Source of the DNA: Cercophora sp. LCS_1
Lineage: Eukaryota; Ascomycota; Sordariomycetes; Sordariales; Lasiosphaeriaceae
NCBI GenBank assembly: GCA_036250225.1
Contig: JAPZLL010000043.1
Location: 124,001-188,000, forward strand
Length of the DNA: 64,000 nt
Direction: 5' to 3'
This document shows positions 11,111 to 20,576 of the stretch, piece by piece. The notes below the pieces were generated by a model. It saw only the letters and a program-made list of their open reading frames with translations, did no database searches and was not told where the DNA came from. Position 1 is the first letter of the stretch. Each line of letters begins with the position of its first letter. The position numbers and the translations under genes are program-made.

Positions 11111-11975
11111 CAAGTCTCTTGAAACTGGCAGTCGCGCGACAATGGCTGCAACAAGAATTGATTCATTTGCAAAAAAAAAAAAAAATCCAACAGGAAGCCA
11201 CTTACCAGCCCAAGGCTTAAACCTGGCGTGTTTTGTGTCTTGGGTGTTCTCTTGGAGTAATCGCACGCCAATGGAAGAAGGGTTGACTCACTTGCGAATA
11301 ACACAACAGCCCCGGCCCCTCGGAGGCGTTCAGAAACCTGCAGGCTGCAGGCAACGACGCTTCTGAGGAGAAAGACAATACAACAGTAAAGCTGCCTCTC
11401 TTCCCAAGACTTACCGATGGGTCCTTGATATCATAGGAATAACACTGGAGGAACCTACATTCACACGCCAACGGGCACAGGAGTAATTGGCTCACTCAAA
11501 GCAATCCAGGAGGAAAGCTGCCTATTATAGGCCGTGCTCCAACTCTGCTGTGGTTGCCCAATGTGCAGAACCACAACCAACACAGCGTCGCCCTTATGGT
11601 TGGCGTGGCGGTTTAGGGGCAGATGTCCCTGGCAGCCGAGGCACGGTGCTCGATCTAGAGGTAATAAATGCCCGGGCGCCGGGTGGCATCTTCCCGTCCT
11701 GGACCTCACCACGGGGAGGTCGGTATCATGTGAGTTGTCTTGAAGAAACTGGCAGTTACATGCCAATGAGGATAAAAGGACTTGATTCACTGAGAAAGAA
11801 CCGAACAGTCAGCCAACAGTGAAGCTGCTTGTTATCCCAAGACTTGAGAGTTTGGTATCATGGGACCTAACTTGAAGGGATCGGCAGCCGTGTCTCAATT
11901 GGAACAAAAAGAATTGATTCACTTGGAAAGAATCCGGCAGTAGATCGGGATTCCATCCTAAGGCTTCACAACGGT
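11110..11975. repeat. Diverged direct repeat family, unit about 125-130 bp
   Basis: At least five related blocks share, in the same order, a CTTGAA..ACTGGCAG segment, a CCAATGG-like segment, a GAATTGATTCACTTG-like core, a CCAACAGT-like segment, and a final CCCAAGACTT/CCAAGGCTT segment. Cores lie near 11153, 11280, 11483, 11778 and 11908. Adjacent cores are about 125-130 bp apart at both ends, with longer intervals in the middle where insertions or lost copies separate them. No open frame is conserved between copies, so this is non-coding repeat DNA of unknown origin. Confidence 0.6.
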
Positions 11976-11984
11976 GTGGCCGGT

Positions 11985-12355
11985 ATCGAGCTGTGCGTTC
12001 GTCATTGAGGGCTACGTTTGGGATGGAGCAATGCGTCCGGCGTTAGGGACTTCGTCCTAAATGGAGGGTTAAGTTCCCTATTGAGCCTTGCGTTCGGTGT
12101 TGAGGAGTGGGTTCGACCTCGCCAGCTGTGCCTGGCATTGTGAGCTGCGTCCAGAACTGAGGACCCAGTCCAACAGCGCGAGCTGCGTCCGGCATTTGTA
12201 TGCTGCGTTCGCTGTTGAGGTCCGCGTTTGGGATGGAAGAATACATTCAGTATTGTGAGTTTCGTTTGAGATGGAGGAATGGGTTTACTATTGAGGAGTG
12301 CGTTCACTGTTGTGGATTACGTCCGGCGTCGAGTGATGCAGCGATCCGGCGCTGA
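11985..12355. repeat. Degenerate minisatellite, unit about 20 bp
   Basis: Roughly 18 consecutive imperfect units of 17-22 bases alternate between a GCGTTTGGGATGGAGGAAT type and a GCGTTCGGTGTTGAGGAGT type, implying a ~40-bp higher-order period. The array ends about 180 bases before the KAR5 start codon, so it lies in the KAR5 promoter region. Confidence 0.65.
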
Positions 12356-12535
12356 GAAGGGCGAGATAAATTGTCGCGGTGAGAGCTCCTTCCTCGTTCT
12401 CGTTTTGACATTCGCGCTTCTCTATCTCCCACATAAATTTTATTCTTTCACCACCAAGCTTCTCTCCTCGACACTGCGCGTCTATCTCCTCTACCATATT
12501 TTTTCTCTTTATTAAATACAACTTACAACAGCAGC

Positions 12536-14063
12536 ATGGCGGCCAACACCAAGGCCATGTTCGTCCTCTTGGCGCTCCTGGCGCTTCTGGCGCCCGATAT
12601 CCAGGCTTTTTCGTGGAGAACCAAGGCCGTTGAGCCTTCAGAGATCGGCGTCAAGCCACTGGACCACCAGGTCCAGAGCAGTTTTTCCCTGGCGCTCGAA
12701 GAGCTCGAGGAGCTTGAGTCGTCGCCCTTCTGCCATCGTGTTGCGGCGCGTCTCTTGGTCAACAACTGCAAGTTGATCGATGGGAAGGATGAGGCAACCA
12801 TCCTCATGGATAGCGGCCGCAAGATTCGCGACTTTGTCGACTCGTACGCGGCAAGCCTGGCAATCTGCGATCTCGAGCGTGGCAGCTTCATGATTCCCCG
12901 GGAATGCGCTCAACTCCAAGAGGGCGCCCTCACCAAGATCGAGATTCGAAAAGAGCCTCGCCTTCACCTCACCACCGAGGAGATTCTTTCGTGCTTGTCA
13001 GCCCTCGCAACATCAGATGCCGCATGGGGCACATGGGTCAGCTACCGCCACAAGGCGCTTCGGTTTTGCGAGGCTGCTCGAGGAGACAACGAGAAGGGTG
13101 AGTGCCCTTTGACGTAACATGGGGGGTTTTAGAAGCTAACTCCCGCAGCGCAAAACATCCTTCTGTATCAAAAGCTCACCAAGGTCCTCGCTAAGCTTTC
13201 CGATGGCGTGGAGTCCGAGCTCAATAAGAGGATGGACGAGCTCAACAAGAAGACTCGCCAGGCCTTTGACGATCTCGAGATGTTATCCCCCCAGATCGGT
13301 CAGTTGAAGGACAGGCTGGCAGGCATGGAGACCTATCTTTCCAATGATCTCGACCAAACTCTTCGCCGCTCCTCCGAGTCTGCCCGCAATGGCCTTGAAG
13401 AAGCCGAGACCCTCCAGCGTCTGATCAACATGTTACTCAAGCGCGCCGTCGAGGGGAATGCTGAACTTGCCTCCGCTCATGAGCTGTCAGTCAGAAAGGC
13501 TTCGGTAATGGCGAGCGACGAAATCGGAGCGATGGCTGCCATTGTTGCAACAGCTGCTGCATCCTCAGCTGCCCTACAAGAACAGATCGTAAGTAGCATC
13601 TTGTCCTAGCTCTAGGTAGTAAAGCTAACCCTCATAGAAACTTTCGAATGGTCATGCTGAAGAGCTAGCCCGACGCCAGGATACTCTCGAGCAAAGCCTT
13701 GACCATATCATCTCAACCACCCAGTCCTTGGTGAACAACCAGAAGTTCCACTCTGAGATGATCAAGCACGCCACAAACATCACCAACGACCTCCTCGATA
13801 CACTCGAAGTCACAGCCCAGACAGCGACCGTTGTGAACAAGTCATTCTTCGAAGGAAAATCCGGTGGTTGGTTGCCGTTCATCATCTGCCCAATTGTCAC
13901 AATCATTGCAGGCTCATATGGACTTGAACCCTCAGTCATCCGGAACCTTGGACTCCTCGCCCTCGGGGAGTTGACCGCACTTTATATCTCTACAGGCCCG
14001 ACGGTGAATATCCGTTACGTTGCAGACGTCTTCCGATCGACAGCAAACGCCACGGCGATCTGA
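12536..14063 (+). CDS. KAR5: Nuclear fusion protein KAR5/Tht1 family
   Basis: Three exons (12536-13097, 13149-13588, 13638-14063) give 475 residues. KAR5/Tht1/GEX1 proteins sit in the ER and nuclear envelope and are needed for nuclear membrane fusion during karyogamy (family knowledge). Visible features: signal peptide (about 1-24), a Cys-containing luminal domain with the family-like FCHRVAARLLVNNC segment and further cysteines in a spaced pattern, a long coiled-coil-rich middle (about 190-400), and two C-terminal hydrophobic segments (WLPFIICPIVTIIAG and NLGLLALGELTALYIS). The ATG at 12536 follows a pyrimidine-rich leader. A mating-type-dependent expression pattern would be expected. Confidence 0.87.
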
Positions 14064-14814
14064 TTTGACATATCTTTTTTGCGATCAAGCACCACCCGGA
14101 TGGTTGCATAATTGTTTCTCATCCCATTTTTGACCGCTATTTTATAGCCACAGACACTTTGGTAGACGTAGAACTAGAGTTACGCAATTCAAGTGTTCTT
14201 CAAGTGAAGGGCACACACGGTGCCTGGTGGTGATGACGTTTCTCAATACCGAATTGGCTTCGATGGCAATGTCGTGCTCACACAAAGGCTAGCGATGATA
14301 TTCTAACAAGCCTTAGTCGACCCAAACTTCATGCCCGGTCGGTGTCTCGTTGCATGCTCGCCTACTTTCAGATCAGAATCTGAAGTATAGTCAAGACTTC
14401 AGGACGGGAAGATGATGGGACTATTTCTTTGTCAAGAATCGCAGGCAGCTAGAGAAATACACGCGCGGTTCATCTTATTGGCACCACGTCTTCTCAGTGT
14501 GGAAATTGGGGGCGGGAAATGCGGCTGGGGGCACTTTAGCGAGCACGCTCAGCTCAGGGCGCCCAACTCAACAACACGCGTTCAGCGGTGAACTCACAAC
14601 GTCACACAGTCAAGCGCTCTAAAATCCCCTCCATACAAATATCAATCCTTTGACGCGACGGAACCTGGAAGCTCCAACATTATAAATCTCTATCGACATG
14701 CAAACTACACCACACCACCCTGCCAAGCCGCGACCACTAACTCACGATCATGAACCTACTCGTCAACCCTCACTTGCACCTGTTAACCCAATCGCCACCC
14801 AAACCAAAACCACA
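14064..14814. other. Intergenic region KAR5-PEX11
   Basis: About 750 bases, with the KAR5 3' UTR on the left and the PEX11 promoter and leader on the right. An in-frame upstream ATG for PEX11 lies at 14698. No RNA gene seen. Confidence 0.4.
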
Positions 14815-15705
14815 ATGTCAAAACTCGACCAACTCATCCGTTTCCTAACGGACGCCTGTAAACCCCCTCCCCTCTTGTCAACGACGCCCAAACTAACAAC
14901 CCAAAAAGCCGGTCTAGAACGCACATTCCGCTTCCTCCAAGCCCTCACCCAAACCATCCTCTTCATTCCCCCATCCCAGTCCCTCATCCTCTACATCCTT
15001 GCCTTTATAACACCCGCTCCCTTCCCCGAGAAACTCCCCAAAACCCTCACACCCAAGACAATAGCCATCCTATCAGCGTTACGCACCCGTTTCGCACTAG
15101 GCCGACGATTTTTCCGCATTGCCCGGTTCCTGGACGCATTCAACCAGGCATGGAGCAAATATCATGGCACGCAGCACAAGGGTGTAGTGGAGTGGTTGGA
15201 TATCTCGGCAAAGAGTTTTAACGGCATGTATTTGTTACTCGAGACGGCGACGTTTCCGGAGGCGCTGGCGGTGGAGGGGCTGGGGGTCTGGGGGAAGCAT
15301 GTCAAGAGTGCGAATGTGGAGGCGCAGCGGTTTTGGTTTTTTGCGTTGGCGTGTGGTGTTCTGGGGGCGGCGGTGAAGTTGTGGAGGGGGGAGGGGAAGG
15401 GGAAGGGGAAGGGGAAGGGCGGCGGTGAGAAGGGGAAGGTCAGAAAGGGGGAGAAAGAGGGGAGTGGAAAAGGGGAGAAGGAAAAGGAGATCGGAGAGGA
15501 GATAAAGGTAAAGGAGAAGGAGAAGGCTGATAAGTTAAAGAAGTGGAAGGTTCAGAGGAGGATGGTGGCGGATGCCTTGGATTTGGTCGTTCCTGGTGCG
15601 GTTGTGGGCTGGATACCGGCGTCGCAGGGGACGGTTGGGCTTGTGATGCTTTTGAGTACGTGGTTGACGGGCTTGGAAGTTTGGGAGAAGTGTGAAGGGA
15701 AGTAG
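14815..15705 (+). CDS. Peroxisomal membrane protein, PEX11 family
   Basis: PEX11 proteins elongate and divide peroxisomes. The intronless frame gives 296 residues from ATG 14815 (MSKLDQLIRFL) or 335 from ATG 14698; the shorter start is preferred because it puts the amphipathic N-terminal helix first, as in the family. Typical family segments are GLERTFRFLQALTQ, LRTRFALGRRFFRIARFLDAFNQAW (amphipathic, basic) and the hydrophobic segments around FWFFALACGVLGAAVKLW and the C terminus. Between the last two hydrophobic segments is a ~75-residue Lys/Gly/Glu-rich insertion with GKGKGKGKG repeats, coded by a purine-only tract. The paralogue type (PEX11 versus PEX11C/B) is not resolved. Confidence 0.78.
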   Translation: MSKLDQLIRFLTDACKPPPLLSTTPKLTTQKAGLERTFRFLQALTQTILFIPPSQSLILYILAFITPAPFPEKLPKTLTPKTIAILSALRTRFALGRRFFRIARFLDAFNQAWSKYHGTQHKGVVEWLDISAKSFNGMYLLLETATFPEALAVEGLGVWGKHVKSANVEAQRFWFFALACGVLGAAVKLWRGEGKGKGKGKGGGEKGKVRKGEKEGSGKGEKEKEIGEEIKVKEKEKADKLKKWKVQRRMVADALDLVVPGAVVGWIPASQGTVGLVMLLSTWLTGLEVWEKCEGK

Positions 15706-16385
15706 GTGCTTGATGTGGGTTGGAAGGAAGGGGCTACACGATAGAGCTGGCGTGCTGTTGAGTGTATATCCCGGTTGCCTTGTATCTATGCCACCTATGG
15801 GCAACTGCTTCGGAAGCACCCGAAAGGGTTGAGAGCTCAGACCGGAGGTCCTTGCTTCATGACCTCCCGTCGCAGTCAAGGAGAGCATTTTGCATCCAAA
15901 CCTCGGCAAGGGAACCCTTGCTTGGCGTTCAGATTTGAACCCCTGTCGGAAAGTGGGACTCAGGTACCCGACAGAAAACGAGGTACATGAGGTCAGCCGC
16001 CGCGCTATATCTAGGACATAATGATTTGAGGATATCGAAAAATATAAAAATATATCAGAAGCACTTCTATTTCTTTAATCAACATCAATGGGAATCGTTC
16101 TTGAGTTTGCACAAAGCTGCTGGAACTAAAAGTATGAGCTGGGGTACTGCACAGCTCGGCATCTACTTCCCTGTAAGGTTGGTGGGGTGGCAGAAAGGAG
16201 GGCGGTCAGATTTTTTTTTCTGAGCAGAGGAAGCATCGTCTCTTTCCACAACACCTTCCCGGCCACACCTCAATTGGCACTGGAGCTATAACTTCTCGCT
16301 GGTTCCCATGTCAGCCCCTCCACCGTGGCTCTTTTCCAATAATTCTTCATTATCTACCGGCCAACCAACTCCCAAAAGCGTAGCC
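15706..16385. other. Intergenic region PEX11-SRP40
   Basis: About 680 bases without a convincing gene. The right end is the SRP40 leader; an upstream in-frame ATG at 16308 could add 26 residues. Confidence 0.4.
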
Positions 16386-17645
16386 ATGGCGCCCAGCAAG
16401 AAGGCCAAGTCCGTCAAGGACAAGCTTATCAAGGCGCCCAAGAAGGCCGCCGTCGAAGTCGCGTCGCCTCCCTCGCAGCTCCTCGACCTCATCCAGGACT
16501 TCCTTGCCCAAAACCAGTTCGAAACTGCCTTCAGCGAGTTCACAAAGCAACGCGCCAAGAAGGGCTGGGGCGCAAAGGACGGTTCGAAGTCCGACGGCTC
16601 CTTGATCTCCGTCTTCCGGGCCTGGGAGACTTCGAATGCCGCGGCAAAGAGCACCAAGACAAGCGCCAAGCAGGAAGTCAAGGACGATAGCAGCAGTGAC
16701 AGCAGCAGCGACGAGTCATCGGACAGCGACAGCGAAGCGGGCGACGATGTGGCTATGGTGGACGCGCCGGCAGACTCGTCCAGCTCCGAGTCAAGCAGCA
16801 GCAGCGACAGTGATAGCGACAGCAGCAGCAGCAGCAGCGATAGTGAAAGCGAGGAGGAGACCAAGAAGAAGCCTGCCGTCTCCCTGAAGCGCAAGGCTCC
16901 TTCAGACAGCGAGTCGTCCAGCTCCGACTCGGATTCCTCTGATAATGAAAAGGCACCGCCTGCCAAGAAAGCGAAAGTGAAGCCGGCTGGCAAGGAGGAA
17001 TCTTCAAGCTCCGACTCTAGCTCCGATTCGAGCTCCGATTCTGACTCCAGCTCTGATTCCGACTCAGACTCGGATTCCGAGGCCGAAAAGAAGGAAGCCG
17101 CAAAGAAGGAGGTCGCCAAGGCCGCGGCTGTTCCCCTTCCCGCTGGCGACAGCACCAGCTCTTCGATCGACAGTGACAGCTCCTCCAGTGATAGCGACAG
17201 CTCGTCTTCGTCGGACTCGGATAGCGAGGACGAAAAGCCAGTAAAGAAGGCAGAGAGCAAGGACGAAAAACCAGCGAACAAGGCAAGCCACTCCAGAAAG
17301 AGCTCCAGTTCATCCATGACGGTCGGCCAAGAGTCACCCACGATTTACCCGGTCAACACTTTCGCCCCTCTGCCCCCAGACCCGGTCAAGGCCAACAATC
17401 GCGGTAAGGGTGCGCCCAAGAAGTCCATTGAGCCCTTCTCGCGTGTTCGAAAGGATGTTGTCGTCGATCCCAGACTGGCCTCTAATGCTTTCGCTGGTCA
17501 CGATTGGGGGCGTAAGGCGCACGAGGACCTTATTGTGACCAAGGGCAAGGGGTTCACCAAGGAAAAGAACAAGAAGAAGAAGGGCAGCTACAGGGGCGGT
17601 AGGATAGACACTCATGCTGTCGGTGGTATCAAGTTCGACGATTAG
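16386..17645 (+). CDS. SRP40: SRP40/Nopp140-like nucleolar phosphoprotein
   Basis: Encodes 419 residues (445 from the ATG at 16308) without introns; ATG 16386 has a strong GCCATGGC context. Order: basic N terminus, LisH-like helix (LLDLIQDFLAQNQFETAFSEF), long alternating acidic Ser/Asp tracts and Lys-rich linkers (typical CK2-phosphorylated Nopp140 repeats), then the conserved SRP40 C-terminal domain beginning PFSRVRKDVVVDPRLASNAF and including TKGKGFTKEKNKKKKGSYRGG and GGIKFDD. Family members chaperone box C/D and H/ACA snoRNPs and link the nucleolus with Cajal bodies. The open frame continues past the TAG stop (separate feature). Confidence 0.88.
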   Translation: MAPSKKAKSVKDKLIKAPKKAAVEVASPPSQLLDLIQDFLAQNQFETAFSEFTKQRAKKGWGAKDGSKSDGSLISVFRAWETSNAAAKSTKTSAKQEVKDDSSSDSSSDESSDSDSEAGDDVAMVDAPADSSSSESSSSSDSDSDSSSSSSDSESEEETKKKPAVSLKRKAPSDSESSSSDSDSSDNEKAPPAKKAKVKPAGKEESSSSDSSSDSSSDSDSSSDSDSDSDSEAEKKEAAKKEVAKAAAVPLPAGDSTSSSIDSDSSSSDSDSSSSSDSDSEDEKPVKKAESKDEKPANKASHSRKSSSSSMTVGQESPTIYPVNTFAPLPPDPVKANNRGKGAPKKSIEPFSRVRKDVVVDPRLASNAFAGHDWGRKAHEDLIVTKGKGFTKEKNKKKKGSYRGGRIDTHAVGGIKFDD

Positions 17646-17864
17646 AGTGGGTTTACTTCGAGCCAGTCCGCTGCCGGCTCCCAGGCGGAGAAGGACCCGA
17701 AGGAGAGTGGCGCAGGAATCTTGGTGACGACGAGGGGCGTGGCAACCGGTCCTGGAACAAACGCGCCCCAGGCAGAAAAGAACAATAAGAAGAGCGACCA
17801 AGGCATCTTGGTGACTACGAAGGGTGTCAAAACTGGCCCTGGGAGACATGGAACCCCGCGTTAG
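17646..17864 (+). other. Open frame continuing beyond the SRP40 stop, with two repeat units
   Basis: Directly after the TAG at 17643-17645, the same frame stays open for 72 codons to a TAG at 17862-17864. It encodes two imperfect units of about 32 residues, each with QAEK, a Lys-rich spacer, GILVTTKGV (or GILVTTRGV) and TGPG. Differences between the two units include silent third-base changes, as in protein-coding DNA. It may be a readthrough or alternatively spliced C-terminal extension, or a former part of the gene lost by a new stop. Confidence 0.5.
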
Positions 17865-20576
17865 GTTCGCAGGCAGCGCGCGAAGGGGTGGAAGACGAAG
17901 CCGGGTTTTTGTTGATACCAGTTTGACAAATTACCACGCAGCAATGTGGTTCAGTTTATTAAGGAGATGGAGAAGAGCAACGTGTAGAGAATAACAGGGA
18001 TAGAGACAGCTGGCTGATTGAGTGCTCGGATTTGATATCAATACTTGTGGTAGCATCAACTTTGGGGTGCGAGGGGAACAAGTGCTGGAGTTGTGCTGGC
18101 AAGTTGGCAACGATGTTGCATAAGTTGCGTGCATGCCTGGAGTCTGGTTTACCGAGTAGATTTAGATCAAAAGAGCCCGACCGAATTGGACAGTAGAGTC
18201 AGGTTCACCTCTCCTATTCGGTCAGCCCAAGTTCTGCGTGGCATGTGTGCCTGTCTGGAATATGGGACCCCCCGAAATATTGCAAACTTGGTGTTCGATG
18301 CGACCTCCACGGTGCCTCACAGCCATCCCATAATTACAGTTGAGCCTCGTCAACGTCCAGTTATGTGAAATGAACGGGAAGAGAGGTGTGAGTGCCTTGG
18401 CTGCCTTGGTTTAACCCACCAGAGGGTCATGATGGTTGCATTACCGGATAGTTGGGACTCTGGCAAGCCTGGAATACCCCAGAGTTGGTGCTCGATGCCA
18501 TATCCACATTTCATCCCAGCCACGCCACTGTTACGGATGAGCCCCGTCAACGCCCATTTGTGTGAGATAAGCGGGGACAGAGATGTGAGTGCCTTGGCTG
18601 CCTTGATTGAACTGGACACCAGCGTCGTGGTGGTTGCGCTACCAAGTGGTCGGGACCCTGGGCTAAGCCGAAGGCCCACATTGCACATGGGAGAAAGGGA
18701 AAAACAACATTGGCCACTGCCGAACAGCACTGGTTTGAAAAATGGGACCACAAGCGATGAGTGCCTGGGGATTGCGGCTGGGAATAAGGGGTTGGTCTCC
18801 ATAGTCCATTGGGGCCTGGCGAAGTCTCATCTTGTTAGGCTCTTCAGTGGAGAGTTGTAGCCATTGCGGCCCTCTCCTCAGGCAGACTGCCGTATTCTCG
18901 GGCTCTAGTTCAGAGAAACGCATCCGGGGTGTTGGGATGGAGCACTTGGACCTCCCGTGGGTCTGGCCAGATCCCGTCGGGTATTCGACCCTGGCATGGC
19001 ACGAAGCACGGATGCTTTCTTTGATTGTTTTACTGCATTGGTTCCAGCTTGTCACAGGAGTTCGTTGTCAAAAGGACGGAAAAGGCCTAATGTGATCCAC
19101 CGTTGTGCTGCCTCCTTTGCCGAGCGCTCGTCCGTGGGCCAGTATGACGGGTTCAAACCGGCAAGTTTGAATTCGTGAGAGGAGCCCACGCGCCGGGAAG
19201 ACACTAGTTGTCTCGCCTGTGGAGTGATGACCAGTGAGCCGAGGCTTGCGACATGGCTTAGGAGATGGGGTTGATGCGCTGGTTTTTGTTGCTGCTTTGT
19301 TGGGCTGAGATACTGGGACTTTTGGTGTTGTTGCCTCCCCCATGTCACCTTGGGCTTGACGATGTCCGAAATGCGGCCGCCAAGGCGCTGCTGTTTGACT
19401 CCGTTTACGGTGAGAAAGAGGCATTCTTACTAGCTGCGTGAGATGGTCATTGTGATTGATATTGCCTCATGATTGGTGACAGAAACGAGAGAGGACGCCG
19501 TTTTGTTGCTTCAGAGTTGTGGCTCGGGGATGTGGTTGTCAAGCTGAGAATCAGCCCTATCGCTAGGGCTCCAGATGGCGGGCTAGGTACCCCAGTCAGC
19601 ATGCGCGATTCGACGAGGCTCCTCAGGAACCAGGCATCTTGGATCCACCTCCAGGGGCAGAGCAGTCGAGGCTCCCACCAACCTGGACACCATGGGGAAC
19701 CGGCTGTGGCGCTGGTTCCTGGTGACTTTGCTGTCAGTCCTGGTCTGTGAGACTTTTGGTCATGGCGGTGAGACACATGGGCGATTGGAGCGCACAATGG
19801 CATTGAGGAGATGTGGCTGGGATTGAGATGCGCCGAGACGGTGGCCCAACCAAATGCGGCCTTAGGCCCTTGTTAAACCCCGGTAACTACATCCCTGCAC
19901 ATCGTCAGCCAAACGAGCCAACGAATGTTGGCCGACAGTGACCCCGCGACTGGCATGCGGCGGGTGGGATGCGCGCGGTGTCGGCCGGCGTGAGCTTGCA
20001 GTGAGCTGTGAGGGTGAGGAGGAGCGCCCAGCCTCCGTTTTCAGCATCCACCAGCGGCAGCAGCATCGCCGTCACCACCCGCCCACCTGATGCCTTGCCT
20101 TGCTTTGTTTCATTTCCCGCGTTATCAGGTTGCGCGCAGCCTCGCACGAGAACCGACGTCGCTCACAAGATCGTCGCATACGCTCCACCGCCTGACTTGC
20201 AGGGAGCCTCGCAATTTATTCGCATCTAGCTTCAATCCACGCCGCTTCAAATGAACGACGAGCGCGCTTCGCGTAAGTCATCGCTCCAGTCTTTCACCTG
20301 CCGCTATTCGTGAGAGCCCACACAAAGGGCTTGGAGCACAGCGCATTCCACCTGTCAATCCGCCAAAGGGGCCAGCGCACTGCCATATTCCGCAACCAAC
20401 AACCCGCACACTGCCTCAGTTTATATATTGTTTGACCGAAAACGCTCATGGGCCTCAACTGCAGCGTCTTCCCGGACGACGACGACCCAACAAGATATGA
20501 AACTCCGGAAAACCCCCAGCCGAACAGGCCTGCGACTAGTGTATTGCACCACCAGCTCCGCTCACCAATACCCATC
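17865..20576. other. Gene-poor region of about 2.7 kb
   Basis: Only short or low-quality frames are present. It contains a ~196-bp tandem duplication (18286-18672). An ATG at 20251 followed by a good donor GTAAGT and an ATG at 20448 in frame with the adenosine deaminase are possible alternative 5' exons of that gene. No tRNA or 5S RNA seen. Confidence 0.45.
18286..18672. repeat. Tandem duplication, unit about 196 bp, two copies
   Basis: Two head-to-tail copies start near 18286 and 18483. Shared landmarks include GTGAGTGCCTTGGCTGCCTT near 18388 and 18584, a GTCAACG segment and a TTGGTG(T/C)TCGATGC segment. Shorter similarity extends left to about 18130. The copies differ at many positions, so the duplication is not recent. 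Confidence 0.65.

Noticed and set aside
11284..11290. TGACTCA (GCN4-type) site
   Set aside because: It lies within the degenerate repeat array, far from an obvious target promoter; probably chance variation of the repeat core.
16286..17341. 351-codon minus-strand frame rich in Ser/Leu/Glu
   Set aside because: It is the antisense of the SRP40 Ser/Asp repeats and has no independent support.
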